Notes: generated by a model from the sequence alone, not told the origin. A stretch of 64,000 nucleotides of DNA from Diphasiastrum complanatum (GCA_029204225.1 CM055104.1:47934451-47998450); one strand, 5' to 3'; positions 1-13,157 are shown, counted from the first letter of the stretch. A program made the numbers and translations.

Positions 1-1160
1 TCAGCCAATCCACTTTTCACTCATCCTTAATTAACCGAGGCTCAAGCCGAGCCACACGCACTCAACCGACCCCCTTTCAAAGCCTCATCAGCCGATCCAC
101 TTTTCATTCATCCTTAATCAACCGAGCCGACCCACAGTTCACTCCTGCACTAACCGAACCATCATTAACTCCTCCTTCAGCCGACCCATAATTGACTTCT
201 CCATCAACCGCATACCTCAATTCCAACCTGCAAACAACTTGCACGCAAACGACCTGCAAGCAAACACATCTGCAAGCAACAGAATTTGCAACGAATCTCT
301 AAACCACTATTGATTCACTAGCTGGAGGCCGCCGCTGGAGATAGCCGCCTTGCAAACACATCTTCAACGAGGGTTCCAACAATATTTACACACCCTCGAC
401 CCTCAGCCACACATTTTACATCTCTTTGGATGCCTGAGGAAAAAGAGGCCCTAGGAAAAATTCAACCGATCATACCCATGACGATCAACCGATGCAAGTT
501 GTGACACTTCGTCATTAGCCGAGTTCGTTGGCTACACCACTAGCCGAGTCCACAACTTGAAACATCAACCGAACCGAGTGTTCACTCCTGTTTCAACCGA
601 ACCGAGTGTTCGCTTCTGTTTCAATCGAACCAAAAGTCCACCGAACAGTATGTTCAGCCGAACCGGATGTTCACCCGAATACCAAGATCATATCCAAGCT
701 ACTTCAACCGAATTCCGGTCCTTTTGAAGGTCTTCTCCTGAAGACCAGAACCGCGAATTGCGTCCAGATCATCAAGCGAGAAGTTCAACCGAGCCTCAAG
801 TTTCCTTGGAAATTTTCCACGTGAACTCTCAACCAAAATCTTCACTCGAATCTTCACTAAGCAGCTTAACCGAAACCGAGTCTCCTCGACCGAGAGGTTC
901 AACTGAAGTTTTCAACCGAAGGATGCTATCTGACATCCATTCAGGAACAAAGTACCAATCAGCTGAGGGTCCTCCAAGGTTGAATAACATCTATATCACA
1001 CCCTACCAGCCGAACCTGGACCTCCAATTTCTATTATTTTAGTTCTCCTGAAAGACTGAATTACACTACTATTTGGAACTTTGTGTTCAACCGAAGACTC
1101 AACTGAGTGATTTAGCTGATTGTCAACCGAGTCCTCGACTGGTCCTATCAATCGAGTGTC
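1..1160. repeat. ACCGA-rich degenerate repeat tract
   Basis: The word ACCGA, usually inside CAACCGA, occurs about twenty times on the plus strand here, mixed with GCCGA variants and Pro/Ser-type codons. Spacing is irregular, so it is not a clean tandem array. Several short ORFs cross the tract but none resembles a known protein and all look like by-products of the biased composition. The tract fades near 1160. It may be part of a retroelement internal or LTR region, because retroelement-like debris and an LTR follow; that is inference. Confidence 0.5.
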
Positions 1161-1612
1161 CAACCGAATCTCAAAAGTCGTGCTTCAACGTGCTTCAATT
1201 GCGTGTTCCAACCTTGAGCTTACAGGACACGCCATCAGAAACATCCCCACCAACGAGTTTTTTTGGGGGGGGGGGAGAGTGGATTTGCAGGCATCAACAG
1301 AAGCAGCCACATTGCCAGCAACAACATGAGCAGGATCACCAGCCAAGTTCACAAAACCAAAGACAAAGAAGACAAAGGCTAAGAAGACAGATGGACAATT
1401 CAAAGGGACTTAATTAGAAGGAGCACCCCTGTCAAGAAGGAGATCCTTTAGGGGGGATGTACAAGTATTGGAAAATCAATCTTCTCCTTCAACCACTCCT
1501 ACATTCACGCCATCCACATTCCCATTAACCAGTCCTCTTGCCACAACACCTATGTCTACTCCCATGCCTATTATATCACCCACACCATCTACCACCACCA
1601 CCACCACCCTAG

Positions 1613-1870
1613 CTTCCATCTTTCTGTTTTCCACCATCCCATTATTTATCTGAGAAATTCCCTGTTTTTTTAGACCTTGATAGTCTTTCCGCGGCTGCTA
1701 ATAGATCATTGCAAGCGTCTTGCGGAGACCAACTACCACCTACATTGGTTGGTCAGCTAGAAAAAGAAGATTTAAGAAAGCAGGTGAAACAACAAGAAGA
1801 AATAAAGAGAAAGATCCAAGAAGCTGAGGAGGAAAGGAAGATCTACAGGATCAACTTAAGCAATAGATGA
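1613..1870 (+). pseudogene. Coiled-coil coding debris, possibly retroelement gag
   Basis: An 85-codon open frame without an ATG runs from a TAG to a TGA. Its second half is rich in Glu, Lys, Gln and Arg (LRKQVKQQEEIKRKIQEAEE) and should form a coiled coil. Another frame after the stop, about 1840-2090, also reads as charged protein with internal stops, so a longer coding sequence appears to have decayed by frameshift. Upstream (1468-1650) is a Pro/Thr/Ser-rich frame. This mix is compatible with a retroelement gag or spacer protein, but I see no zinc knuckle or gag domain and do not recognise the family. Confidence 0.3.
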
Positions 1871-2740
1871 GTCAGATCGATTTCGATCAAAAGAAACTCT
1901 CTGGAGCAATGATGTTTGAATCCCCTCATTTGAAGCCCGAAGAGATCCAAAAGTAATGGATCAAAGGAAGAAGGAGCTGCAGAAAAGGAAAAGATGAAGA
2001 TGACAGTGAGCTTGCAGGACAAAGTGAGCTCCTCACCAAGCAAGTAGTGGTCAAAGCTCGACACTACAAAGGTCTAAGGTTGCAACTGTAGTATTGTTAG
2101 TTCTTTCACCCTTCCACCAAGCCCCTATCCAATCCACCATCCAAAACCCTTCTCCTCCTTCTAACCAAGTAACCACCAGACCCAATTACAATGTTGATGA
2201 TTCCATCCCCTTGAAGACTGTTAATCCAAGATTTGTGTAACCTACCAATCGAAGGTTCTCCTCTTCTCATCAAGACAAGAGTGTCGATGAGGCTGGGACT
2301 TTGACTGGGAGAAGAATTGAGGAAACACCCAGAAGCAGAATGGAGGATACAAAAAGTGCCAAGGCAATGGATGAATATCTGGCAAGACCTCCCAGAGAAT
2401 TAGTAACTGCCAAGAAACCAAAAGTAAAACCATCCATGGCAAATGCAAAGTGATTGAGAGAAAAAAAAAGGGAGAAAAAGACAGAAGGGAAGCACTCAAG
2501 CATGCAGGGTTCCAATTTTGAGGATACCAACCATTTGCGACAATAGGACATTTTGGTTAAATTGCGGCAATTTGTGGAAACAGTGTGGTAAAGACCAGCA
2601 ACAATAAGCACTTGGTTTTACGCAAGCAAACGAGGATCTACGCTTTTCCAAGTGACAATTGAAGATGCCAATGCGGAAGTGAAGCAATATCATTCAACTT
2701 GGGTTGTAGTGGGTCCTGCAACACATTAGGGGTGAGATGA
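1871..2740. other. Degenerate intergenic/retroelement DNA, no gene
   Basis: Short broken frames occur on both strands and no conserved protein motif is visible. The stretch ends in a purine-rich sequence (AGGGGTGAGATGA, 2728-2740) directly before the probable LTR start, which could be a polypurine tract. Confidence 0.35.
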
Positions 2741-4113
2741 TGTTGGCTTATTCTAACCAATCGCCAAGATACTAGGCCAGAGCTATCCAAGAGCACATCT
2801 CACCTTAGACCGAAGAGGTCTCTGAAGAAGAATTGATGAATGAAGAATGAGAGCCAAGAAATGCTAGCTAAGAATGATAGGAAGATATTATGTGAGCCTC
2901 ATGGTGAATCCCAAAAGAAATGGAATGACCGAGTTAGTATTTTTAGGCATTTGAAATAAATGTAAGTAGACCCCTCTTAGAAAAGTAGAGTGAGCCACCT
3001 TTTGATGGTGACCTCTAGTGGAGAAGGTAATTCCACTTGTAATTTGTTTTAATGTGGAATTGCCACATGGGCTCCACCTAGGTGACTCTCTTGCTTATTT
3101 AAGAGCTTTTTGTGTAATGCAACTATTCCATGTCCTAATGAGAAGAGCCTTCACGAGTTTTATGCATTCAACTAGCTCCTTGATCATGATTGTTTTCTTG
3201 AGTGATGCTCTTATGATCATGCCCTTCCATCTTATGTGTGGTTGTGGATTTGGTGTAGTTTCTTGTTTCTTTATGCAATGTGGAATAGATTAGTTGTGGA
3301 ATAGTGGTGGATTAGATTTCTTGTTTTTGTGGATTAAAGTAGGATTCACGCATTCAAGTAAACTATATAGGCTAGGATTGTGTTAGATCTTGCAAATCCA
3401 TTAGATTAGTTTTCAGTTTGCAAAAATCTGTCCATTTCAGTGCATGACAATTAGTTTGTGGGAATCTGACTGGTGTTCAACCGAGTAGCATGCTGATCCA
3501 TTGTTGAGCATCTTGGCTTGCATGTTTGGTAGTGAATGCATGTGAGTACAGTTCAAGAGTGACAAACCCGTGTGTCCTCTGACAGGCAGGACAATACTAC
3601 AACGCTTTCAGATCCCTCTGCCTGATTTGGGCATCAAACCAAGAACATGTAATTTCTTGAAATGCCCGAAGAAGCCTGGTAATAGGCAGAACAGAACCGT
3701 AAGAAGAAGTAAGCATAAACCTGTTGACAGATCCTAAGCAGAAGAATCTGTCAACAGTAACATGTCATTTTTGGTTGTGACCCACCACTTGAGTAGGTTA
3801 GTAGGTCATTGGATTTAGGGACCGACCTAGGTGATGGGTGTTACGTCCGTCTAAAACTAGGGTCATTTTGCATTTACCATCCATTGGGCAGCTAGTTGTA
3901 AGGCATTGCTAGTGGCTTAGGTGGAGGGAGTCGGGGCTATAGCAAAGTTGTGAGAAAACCTATCTTAGTAAGTCTTCTTGTGTTTTAGATTTGTTATGAT
4001 TAATGAAGTTTCCCATTTGCATATCATCTATTGTTCATTATCTATCATTGTGTGATTGATAGTTACTATTGTAAGATCATAAGTGCAGGCATGTACACTT
4101 CAAGTTTCCTACA
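2741..4113 (+). mobile_element. Probable LTR (plus orientation)
   Basis: The right edge is well supported: the sequence ends CCTACA at 4113 and a perfect tRNA-iMet-type primer-binding site starts at the next base. The left edge is less sure. TGTTGG at 2741 follows a purine-rich tract and nearly mirrors the right end (TGTTGG against TGTAGG in reverse complement), giving 1373 bp. A TATTTAAG box near 3099 sits inside, as expected for an LTR promoter. A second LTR copy is not in the window. An alternative left edge is TGTACA at 1457, after a run of G. Confidence 0.5.
3721..3757. other. Perfect 12-bp stem hairpin inside the LTR
   Basis: CTGTTGACAGAT (3721-3732) is followed after a 13-base spacer by its exact reverse complement (3746-3757). 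It lies in the transcribed half of the probable LTR, so it would fold in the element's RNA. No miRNA-like longer pairing is visible. Confidence 0.6.
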
Positions 4114-4125
4114 TGGTATCAAAGC
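4114..4125 (+). promoter_or_regulatory. Primer-binding site, tRNA-iMet type
   Basis: TGGTATCAAAGC lies immediately after the CA end of the probable LTR. It matches the usual Copia/Gypsy primer-binding site complementary to the 3' end of initiator tRNA-Met. No gag follows it: 4126-4300 shows no coding, so the element body is lost or replaced. Confidence 0.75.
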
Positions 4126-4300
4126 TTGCAATTACTTTGTCTCTCTTTATTCTATTGGACTCACCTTCTGGACAGACGAGTGCAACCAAGGGACAATGGC
4201 CTAGGAATTATCTTTTTTGATCAGTTTTCATCAGTCAATTTCTTGGTTAGGTGCTTTTTTAAAATAAACATCAGCTATATCAGAAGCACTAGAGGCCAAC

Positions 4301-4303
<3 letters not shown>

Positions 4304-4357
<54 letters not shown>
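4304..4357. repeat. (GA)n microsatellite
   Basis: An uninterrupted GA run of about 54 bp. It is one of three long GA runs in the window. Confidence 0.95.
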
Positions 4358-4360
<3 letters not shown>

Positions 4361-5610
4361 TTATTAACGTCTTTGTCATCCCAAAAAGCATATAAGACAA
4401 AACAATACATCCCAATATGATGGTAACTAGATGGGCCAGAGTTGTCAATTAGATAAGAACAACAAAATGAAATCTAGCAACTATGAAATAGTCTAGGAAT
4501 ATATGGTGCGAAAAAACGTTGCCATTTACAAGGTCAATTGGACATCTCAAACTTAAACTCAACTTTATTCTAACTTCGAAATCAAACTCAATACAACATT
4601 TATTTTGTTTTAGCTAAACGTTTAGCTTCAACAAATCAGATTTTATCGTCTTTGTATATGAGGTGTTTCCTTGCATCTTTTGCTTTTTGAAGAGCCTCTT
4701 TTCCTTCCACCCACTTGTACAAAAGTGAGGTCTTCATCCAAGAAGATCTTGGTATCTTTTAGTCTATATCTTTGAGTAGCTTCCAAAAATTTTAGGCTTC
4801 TATAAGGGTGTCCTGAGAATACAGGATGCCTCTGACATGAACATTGAGGGCTTTTGCTCTCTCAATCGGCTCTCAGTAAGTGTATGAGAAGTGAAAGAAC
4901 TAGAGCATCCAATTTACTTGGACACTAGACGTATGATGTTGCTCCACTTTACTTTCAAGTAGTTGGATCGTAGATGAAGTAGCTACGTGGGAGGATGCTG
5001 CGCATTTGATGGCTGTTATTTTCTGGCTGAGGTCTTTAATGAGTGAATCTGTCTTTTGAAGGTGTGATTGAATTGATAGCATTATTTCTTAGTGGGAATC
5101 CATTTCTTTTCGGTGGTTGGCAGGAAGCCTAAGACTCTTATCATATGTGCACTGAGTGAAAAAAGGATTGTAGAAATTGAGAAATTGATGGAGGCGCCTC
5201 TGGCAAAATTCAAGGTCTGAAGTATCTTAACAACATAGAAAGCACACTATGAAAGCTTTAAAAAACCAGCTATGGAGTAGAAGACAAAAGCAAGAGAGAG
5301 CAAGAGCTTAGGAGAACTCAAGATAGATTCCAACATTATGAATTCCAAACTAGAGGAGGGCGTGGAAACCCCTTAAGACCAAAAAGATCAAGAGGGGCCA
5401 CAAATAGCAAGGAACATGAAAGTGCTATCATTTTCTATTCTAGCTCTAGACCCACATGGGTCTTCAACCTACTTGTCATCACTTGGTTAATTAGCATAAG
5501 TGGGGTGTACTATATACATGAATATTTACCCTCATGTCTTATGCACAACTTACAAGTTACAAGTATACAAGCCAAAAGGGGCAAAGTAGGCATTATATTT
5601 CAACAGGGAG

Positions 5611-5612
<2 letters not shown>
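4358..5612. other. Intergenic DNA, nothing recognised
   Basis: Only short frames are present, including a 60-codon minus frame at 4900-5082 with no recognisable motif. No RNA gene or mobile-element terminus is apparent. Confidence 0.6.

Positions 5613-5656
<44 letters not shown>
5613..5656. repeat. (GA)n microsatellite
   Basis: A GA run of about 44 bp. The Arg-Glu repeat peptide it would encode is a by-product. Confidence 0.95.
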
Positions 5657-5658
<2 letters not shown>

Positions 5659-8600
5659 TCTTTATGTACTGGAGGACATAAGAATATCAAGCACATGTCA
5701 AATGTGTATCATCCTGTGGGAGCGCAGTGCGTTGTTGTAGCAAAACTGAAATGAGATGAACACATTACTTCCTGAAGCCGTCTATTTGAAGAGACTAGAC
5801 GAACTAGAGCAGGGTGCTAGGCTACTGGGTCATCTTGAGTAGTAGCAATACAGCGTAGTACAATGGTAGTGTCTACAGGGGTTATTCTTTATCCTCGGTC
5901 ACTAAGCATTCCTCCAGAGGCAGTGGGCTACTGCTTGTGGTACTAGGCGCCCAGTTGGGAACATACGTGCATGTGTCCTAGCATGTTGCACTATGTGCAC
6001 CTTGTCAAGCTGTAGGTCTCACAAGTTGTCGATGCCATCTCTGATCACAATGTTTGAAGGAGATGACTGCATCATTTATCAACCTTTGACATCGCTGGTG
6101 ACTATGCGCTTGAACCTGTTTGGGGGCATCATCTGGAGAAAGAAAAGATGTACGAGATGCGACATGCCTCTCTTCTCAAGTAAAATCTCTCGTAGCATCA
6201 TGGCAACTCAACTCATGTCTGGTCCTCTTATGACATGAAAAAGGGAATTGCAACTGACTCATCTTGAAACAAGCAATGATATACATCCCTCCAATCTCAT
6301 AGTAGATCGGACAGTATAAGACAATGCTCCTCTATCTTCGTCTCGCATCTGGCAAATTCTGTCCATTTTAAGGATCCTCTGGAAGCAACTTGTCTCTGCT
6401 TGTAGTTGACATGAACAGCTACCACTTAATCATCAATACCTTTCTATTAATTTTTACCAGTGCACACTGTTTGGTTATGGTTATCAATTTGGGGTGACTA
6501 GTCATTTTGTGGGAATATTTGGGCCCCTAAAAAGCCTGAGATCCTGTTTTCATTGATCAGCTTGATCCTTTTATTTGTACTTTTTTTAATGTATTAGAAA
6601 TCCATGTGTTGTTTTTCAAGTTGGTTAGAATAATCACATTCACGTTTCCTCTTCCATGCTTCAAAAACTTTTTTGAAGTTGGTGACAGAGTTTCCATGCG
6701 GTTAATGTCTGAGCATCTTCATTTTGGAGGCGTATTGGGCTTGTTCTTGGAGTAAACAGACTTTTCAGCACTATTTATGATCACTATTTCCTCTTGCAAC
6801 CAATCTTTTATTTAGTTTATTCACCTTATGATGAGCCTTTTACTCCCTCATCATGGCAATCATTTCATTCTGCATTGGTTATCCCAGATTTTGTTGCTGT
6901 GCTTATTCCTACACATTCATATTATGCCTTGTTAAGCTACAAACAACCTTGCAAGATTTAGGTGTTTTAGAGAAAAAGAAAAAGCCTAGAAAGTTCAGAA
7001 AACAATGATATATATCAGTTATCATGATTACTAAATTATACACGTAGTTGCATCAGAACAAGTTTGCTTTGCTACTTTTCTGGATCACACAAAGCTCCAT
7101 GGTTATGGCACCAGTTTCTATGCATCTGGAAGATGTTTTGAGTCCTGACATATCGTTAAGTCCTACTGGGAAGGTTTTTCTACCGAGTCGTACCTTGTTG
7201 CACTTCATGCAAGGTATTGTGTTCTTTAACAGATATGGGACGAGCAATTACTGGTAACTAAAGCAAAGGAAAGGTTAGGAGTCTGATAACAATTGTAAAT
7301 ATAACAACAAAAAGTCAAATTACTTTTAAAATATAAAAAATGAGACCAAAATGTTAACTTTGAATACCTTTTCTTAGTCACATTTTTTGGACCTCCTCTC
7401 CTCAGAGATGTGATTGTTTGCATTATCTTAATCTTTTTTCGGTTGATATATGACGTTACTCTATTTTCGTAGTGACAACACCAAAATATGGAAGTTATTG
7501 TGGAATCAACAAAAAGTACATGCCCTCTCTTTATTTTCTCTTTTATTGATTTGTTGGACGACTTTGGTGTCTTTTGCTTGTATTTTGGGCTCTTTGGTAG
7601 TACGTTCATGCAGAGGCATTGACGACACGAACTACCTATGGAGTTAAAGGTGTTAGTGGTATGAAATTGCAAAATGATATGATACATAACTACGAATAGA
7701 CCTGGTCTCATCGAAGAAAATGTGAGTAATTGCAATAACTCGAGTTATGATCACGAAGTCTATATATGACAACATGTTCGCCTTCTATCTTGAACTAGTA
7801 TCAATTTGATTTGCATATGGTAGGTAGAAGGTTTAACTTTGCTTTAAATAACTTGAATGCTAATGTCGTAATTTGTGAGGTTCTTACATTTTTGGAGTGA
7901 AATAACTTGGGTCTTCATAAGTATAATTCAGGTTATAAAATTTGTCGATGGTAAGAGTTTTTTGTGAAGAATAGCATTGTGAAATAGTACTTCTTTCCAA
8001 ATTGTACCTATGAAGTTGTACTAGGTCCAAATTTATGGCACAAATGTAAGAAGTGGAATAAATGTGATTCTAGTGTTTTGATTAGTCCACGTGTTTAGTG
8101 TTTTTGATCAGACCATTGCTTGCTTCTTATGGTTGCACTATTTCGTGCCGCTTGGTTTGTGCAATAATCCCATAAGCTAACAATTAAGTAAGATTTTTGT
8201 AAAGTTTTTTGCATTTAAATGCTGATGGAGTCAGGAGGTTTTAGAAATGCGCCTGGAACATGGGTGGGAATTAGAGTTTTGATGATGAAATGAATCAGAA
8301 TGTAGATGAAAACTTTTATAAATAAATAGCTAAAATGTAAGCAATGATGGACAAGTTTCTTGCAACTTTATATCACTCTTAAGAATCACGGACAACACTT
8401 ACATGTAGTACAATAGAAAAGTTGTTCCAAGGTAGGGTGATATATAGATAAAACATGTAGTCCAAAATCAAGATCTTAAAAAGAAGTCTAATTGAATTGC
8501 TATTTATTTTGTTTGAACAATTTATATCTTGTCAAGTATTATTCTTTTAGTTTAGTATGAGCTTAATTTTTATACATTTTGAAAAAAGCTTCTATGAACT

Positions 8601-11600
8601 CATTGTTATTGGAGATGGGTGCACCATAAAATTTAAGACTTAAATTAACACTCTTTGTTAAAAAAAAAATTCTTCTCGTTTTGTTCGTAAATTTTTATTT
8701 TGAATAAAGGAGGTCCTCTTTTGTCAATCATGATTAATGCTAATTAAGAAAGTGTTCCCAATCGAATCTTGAGAACTAGGATCAATTGGTTATTATGGTT
8801 TGACACATTTAAAGGTGAAGAATAAATCATGACATGGACCTAGAATTACACCTTATACATTGATTATTCCGATTGAACTTACCCATATTAATAGAAATGT
8901 GTAGTAGTCATAATAAAGTGTTTTTTTCAACTATGTACAAGTATTCAATCCATGCATGTTTGGATTTGGGATAATATTAATCACAATCCCATAAAATTTG
9001 CTCATAGTGTTCTTCCTATTGAGGCAAGGACACAACAAAATACAATAGAATGAGCATTTATGACGGGCTTTCTTCTGTCAATTCTATAAGATCTACTTAT
9101 TGAAGGTATCGTGAAAAGCTAAGTGAAAGTTAATATGAAAAAGCATCTCAAATTCTTCTAGTTTTTGTTTTAAAAGATTTTGAATGGCATAAAAATCATG
9201 CTTAATTGAATAATTTAAATGATGAATACATTGTATGAAAGTGATTTTATCCACTCGCTAAAGGGCAAAAAGTCAAACCTCAGTAGCGTTAGATCGCCCA
9301 ATGACATTGGAAAGATTTTGATGATGGAAAATCTGTGTAGCCCTTGTTGTAGTAAATGCCACATATATGTTGATTCTTATTCACATCTTTGTTTAGAATT
9401 GATGGAAATATTTCACTAGTAATTTTTTTGGCAATTTACTATGTATATCCATGCATTTTAGGTAGGAAATCATGCATATATTGATTGTGCATGATTAATA
9501 TGACCAATTTGTGCATGCTTGAACTTTAGAAAAGATATGTATCAAGTAGGCGAATCTGAAGTTGGTGGTAAGCTTAAGCATATTGGACATGCAAGGAACT
9601 ACATGTATGAAATTCATAAAGTATATGATTGAATGTGTTTGCTATAAATATACATACCCCTTTTTCGTTTTGAAATTTTGGAGGGTATAAAAAAACATTG
9701 TTGATATTATTCCAAATCTGTGCTTTATCATAAATATTTGTTGGATCAACAATTTGCCAAGAAAGCATATACACATTCAATAATTTGCCAAGAAAGCATA
9801 TACATAGAGTAATGTAAGTAGGAGCACACACCATGCTCATCAAAGATGGAAAACCACAATACTTAGAAAGAGAAAATTGTACAATAAATCTTAAACTCTA
9901 TTGGGCCAATAATAGTCCAGTTCATATTATGTAGAACTATTGAGCTAGTTACTTACACCAAAGTACAAAAGTTAAGATAAGTTAGTACGAACTATGTTAG
10001 CCTATGTAAAAGTGATCACTTTCTAACACTTGTCAATGATCCATTGACATACTACTAATTTTGATAATGAATGAAGTTTTTCAAATTGAATATGCTCCAA
10101 TAATTGCTATGATATCATTCAAAGTGATTTGTGATTTGAGCTTGAGTATTTAGATGATTGACATGTGAGGGAACTACGTGGCGTTGTATCATTCACTCCC
10201 GTGATATCATCAAATAGATCTTGTGAAATTTTGAGCTTAAAATTCTAGATCAATAACATCTTATAGAGATGATGCATTGACCTAGTTATTCATTTCTAAA
10301 AAGCCTTCAAGGTAACGAAAACACCATATTTGTATACCACATGTTATTGTTTTCATTGATTGCATTGGATAGTGTCATAAAGTGGCAGGTATATCAACTA
10401 TTTATACCAAATCTGAGCACTAGATTGATCGCCTCAACATCTAATTATTAAATCTATCATTGTGTGCTAAGTTTGAGTGCTAGATGCAGTGATCAATGAA
10501 CCATCAATCAATCAACCATCTGTTTTTATTTTAAAATTTTATCACAATTTCGTTTTATCCTATTCGTCAATTGATTAAGAAGCCTTTTGGTTGGGAGACC
10601 ATACAATCGATCATTAATCTCAAGTCATAAATACAATCATATTGAAGAAGAACAATACTAAGTTTGAGCATTGGACTAAACTCTAAGATCCGATCGATCA
10701 GTTAGCAAGTACATTATCGTTGCCTTGGACATATCACTAGTTAGAACTAATTTTGATCAATATTTGTTGCAAAATCAGCTTGGACGTCAAAATTCGCTTG
10801 TACTTCTACCATCTACATTCTTGATTTGATATTTTCACCTCTATAATCAATTACAAACCACAAGGTTGGTCAACGATTAAGGTCCATTATTATCGATTTA
10901 TTTTTTACTTGTTTAAAATTATTACATCATCAGAGCAAATGATCAATGAGCTATGATGATAGGAAAATCTTAGATATTCACGTTAATTTTCTGATATTAC
11001 CAAAATTTGTAAAAAAACATTAGGGCTTTTTGGACTAAAAAATGGTCCTTTTTTTGCACCCATTTTGAGATAATCCTTTTGGATAAACTAAATAATCTAA
11101 AATTCTATGTGGCACTTCAACCATAGTTCCAACTATTAGAAGTTTAACACTAAACTTCACTTTTCATATTGCTCTTAGTTAACTAGTTGTATTACAAATT
11201 GTAAGACAATCTATAGATATTAGTTGTAAGTTAGTTGTTATCAGCCATTACATAGACTGTAGGTTAACACTTAGAAAGTTCTACATTTCGTCTCATATGT
11301 ATTTCTACCTTTCATTCAATTGATAATTAGCTGAGTGTTGTTTCTTCTTCTTTGTATGTTACAGTGTTTTTAAGACAATAGTAAATTTCTAAAGAAAAGA
11401 CCCTACACACTCTGCATAGCCGATATATCATATGGATTCAGATGAAAGAATCATTAAATGATGGTTCTCCTTTTAAATTCACTGAAATCCATAATTTTAT
11501 GCAAGAGTTTCTCGAAGTCACGACATCTCCAATATGGAGAGTTGTTATTTTTCTTTTATCTTGGCAATCAGCTTCAAAATAGAAAGCTTCATTAACTTTT

Positions 11601-11743
11601 TGTAATGTGGGAATAGAAAATGTTGTGTGGTAAGTTTTTAAGTTCACGAATTATAAATTTGTATTTTAATTCAAAGTTTTACTTTAAATTAGTATAATCA
11701 ATCATTTTAACTTAAAAAATTTGAAATTTTTTATTTATTTTAG
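5657..11743. other. AT-rich intergenic DNA, no supported gene
   Basis: Mostly AT-rich sequence with short frames only. At 7048-7201 there is a slightly GC-richer island preceded by an AG and followed by a GT, which looks faintly like an exon. Its open frame (Leu-rich, no known motif) is not convincing, and an alternative frame has an internal stop. A frame at 9219-9419 is also unrecognised. I see no LTR edges, PBS or transposase motifs. Confidence 0.5.
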
Positions 11744-11988
11744 CTGTAATGTTCCATGTTAGGTATAAGCCCAATGTCAGAAACTCGGGAGGAGCACGAC
11801 TTTGCAATGAAATAGAATACATAACCATTGGTTATTATTCTTTGGACGGCAAGCACTCGATGCTTCACTACAATACCTCCGGGCTGACAAGTTTTGGAAA
11901 AGTGTTCCAGTATCCAGCCGTGACAAAGAAACTCAAGAATCCAATGACGGGTTCCGTGGCTGTCTTGAAATCTTTTTTATTAGTTTAA
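11744..11988 (+). pseudogene. Exon-like unidentified ORF fragment
   Basis: A 79-codon frame (ATG at 11749, also open upstream to 11744) stands out because it is clearly GC-richer than the very AT-rich DNA on both sides. It is directly preceded by a good plant acceptor (T-rich tract, then TTTATTTTAG). The peptide is balanced in composition, with segments such as YKPNVRNSGGARLCNEIEY and FGKVFQYPAVTKKLKNP, unlike a chance frame. I do not recognise the family. No donor site, neighbouring exon or conserved domain is evident, so an isolated exon relic or a fragment captured by a transposon is more likely than a working gene. Confidence 0.35.
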
Positions 11989-12969
11989 TATTCTTAAATG
12001 TGTTTGTATTAAAAAAAGATTAACAGTTATATAATGATATGCAATTGAAAAATTTAAATATTTTTAAATATCCATGATTTTATTTTAACATTAATAACCA
12101 TTAGCAAAACTAAAATTGCAATGAACTATTAAATTTTTAATATTCTCATTTTTTGAGGTGTTTTTATAATAATATTTTGGAGGTAATATTGTTAGAAATT
12201 TAAAGAAATGCAAAGCTTTTTTTAGGGTGATTTAAATATTTTCACAAGTCATCTACAATCATTTAATGTTTAATTTCATTTGCAATCATTTAATGTTCTC
12301 ATTTAATTATTTGCAATCATTTAAATTTTTAATATTCTTATTTTTTGATGTATTTTTATAATAATATTTTGGAGATACTATTATTAGAGATTTAGAGAGA
12401 TGTAAAGATTTTTTTCAAAGTGATTTAAATATTTTCACAAGTCATGTACAATCATCTAATGTATTATTTCATTTGCAATTATTTAATGTTTAAATATTCA
12501 ATGACCTTACATAAAAATTTGAAATATAACTTAAGATTTAAATAATATTAAAGTTTAAAAAATACTCATTAAAGTTTTTGTCATAATTTAAAAGCTATTT
12601 TTTAGGATACAAATATTGTCATTTAAAAAACTTTAAAATTGAAAAAAAAAATTAAAACTTTTGTTTTAATTAAGCAAAAATAATTTTTTTAGTTATTGTA
12701 GTGGTTGTGTAATTTTATTTTGAACAGTATTATTATTTCATATAAGCTAATTTGCAATTATTAATCAGAATTTATTAACAAAATTTTAGTAGCATAATTA
12801 ATTTTCTTGCAAAATACAACATTTATTTTAGTATTACAATATTTTTTTTGAGGTATTTTAAATATGGCTATTTAAAAAAAAAATTGAAAAAAAATTGGTC
12901 TCCATGTCATTCCTTTTTTTTTTTGGTAATCGCGTTCACAATAATTAATCATTTTAAATCTCAATATGC
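11989..12969. other. Extremely AT-rich DNA, no gene
   Basis: Long A and T runs. A local near-duplication of about 180 bp (segments around 12130-12260 and 12330-12450 share the ATTTTTTGA, GATGTATTTTTATAATAATATTTTGGAG and ATTTTCACAAGTCAT blocks) is visible. Nothing coding is seen. Confidence 0.55.
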
Positions 12970-13157
12970 AATCTTATGTAATCTCCACCATAGTCATTGT
13001 GAAAATAATAAGAAGATGAGCATATGGATGGTTGATTTTCTGCATTTGCATGTAGTAGCATTAATCTGTTGCTATGTAAGTTAAGCAGTGTGAGAGAATG
13101 ATAAGATAAGTGAGATTTAATGCACTTTCTAGGTGATTCATATCTAATTTATATTTG
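12970..13157 (+). repeat. Left arm of a long inverted repeat
   Basis: This 188-bp segment pairs with 13505-13689 in reverse complement, at roughly three quarters identity or better, over its whole length. For example ACCATAGTCATTGTGAAAAT here matches ACCATAGTCATTATGAAAAT in the other arm. The spacer is about 350 bp. A fold-back or MITE-like element is the likely origin; no transposase or clear target duplication is seen. Confidence 0.75.

Noticed and set aside
1468-1653. Pro/Thr-rich 61-codon frame as a cell-wall protein
   Set aside because: No signal peptide or hydroxyproline repeat motif; it belongs to degenerate debris upstream of a broken coiled-coil frame.
3018-3293. 91-codon plus frame as a membrane protein
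   Set aside because: It lies inside the probable LTR, covers its TATTTAAG box, and has no recognisable domain.
5534-5740. Open frame with Arg-Glu repeats
   Set aside because: It is the translation of the (GA)n microsatellite.
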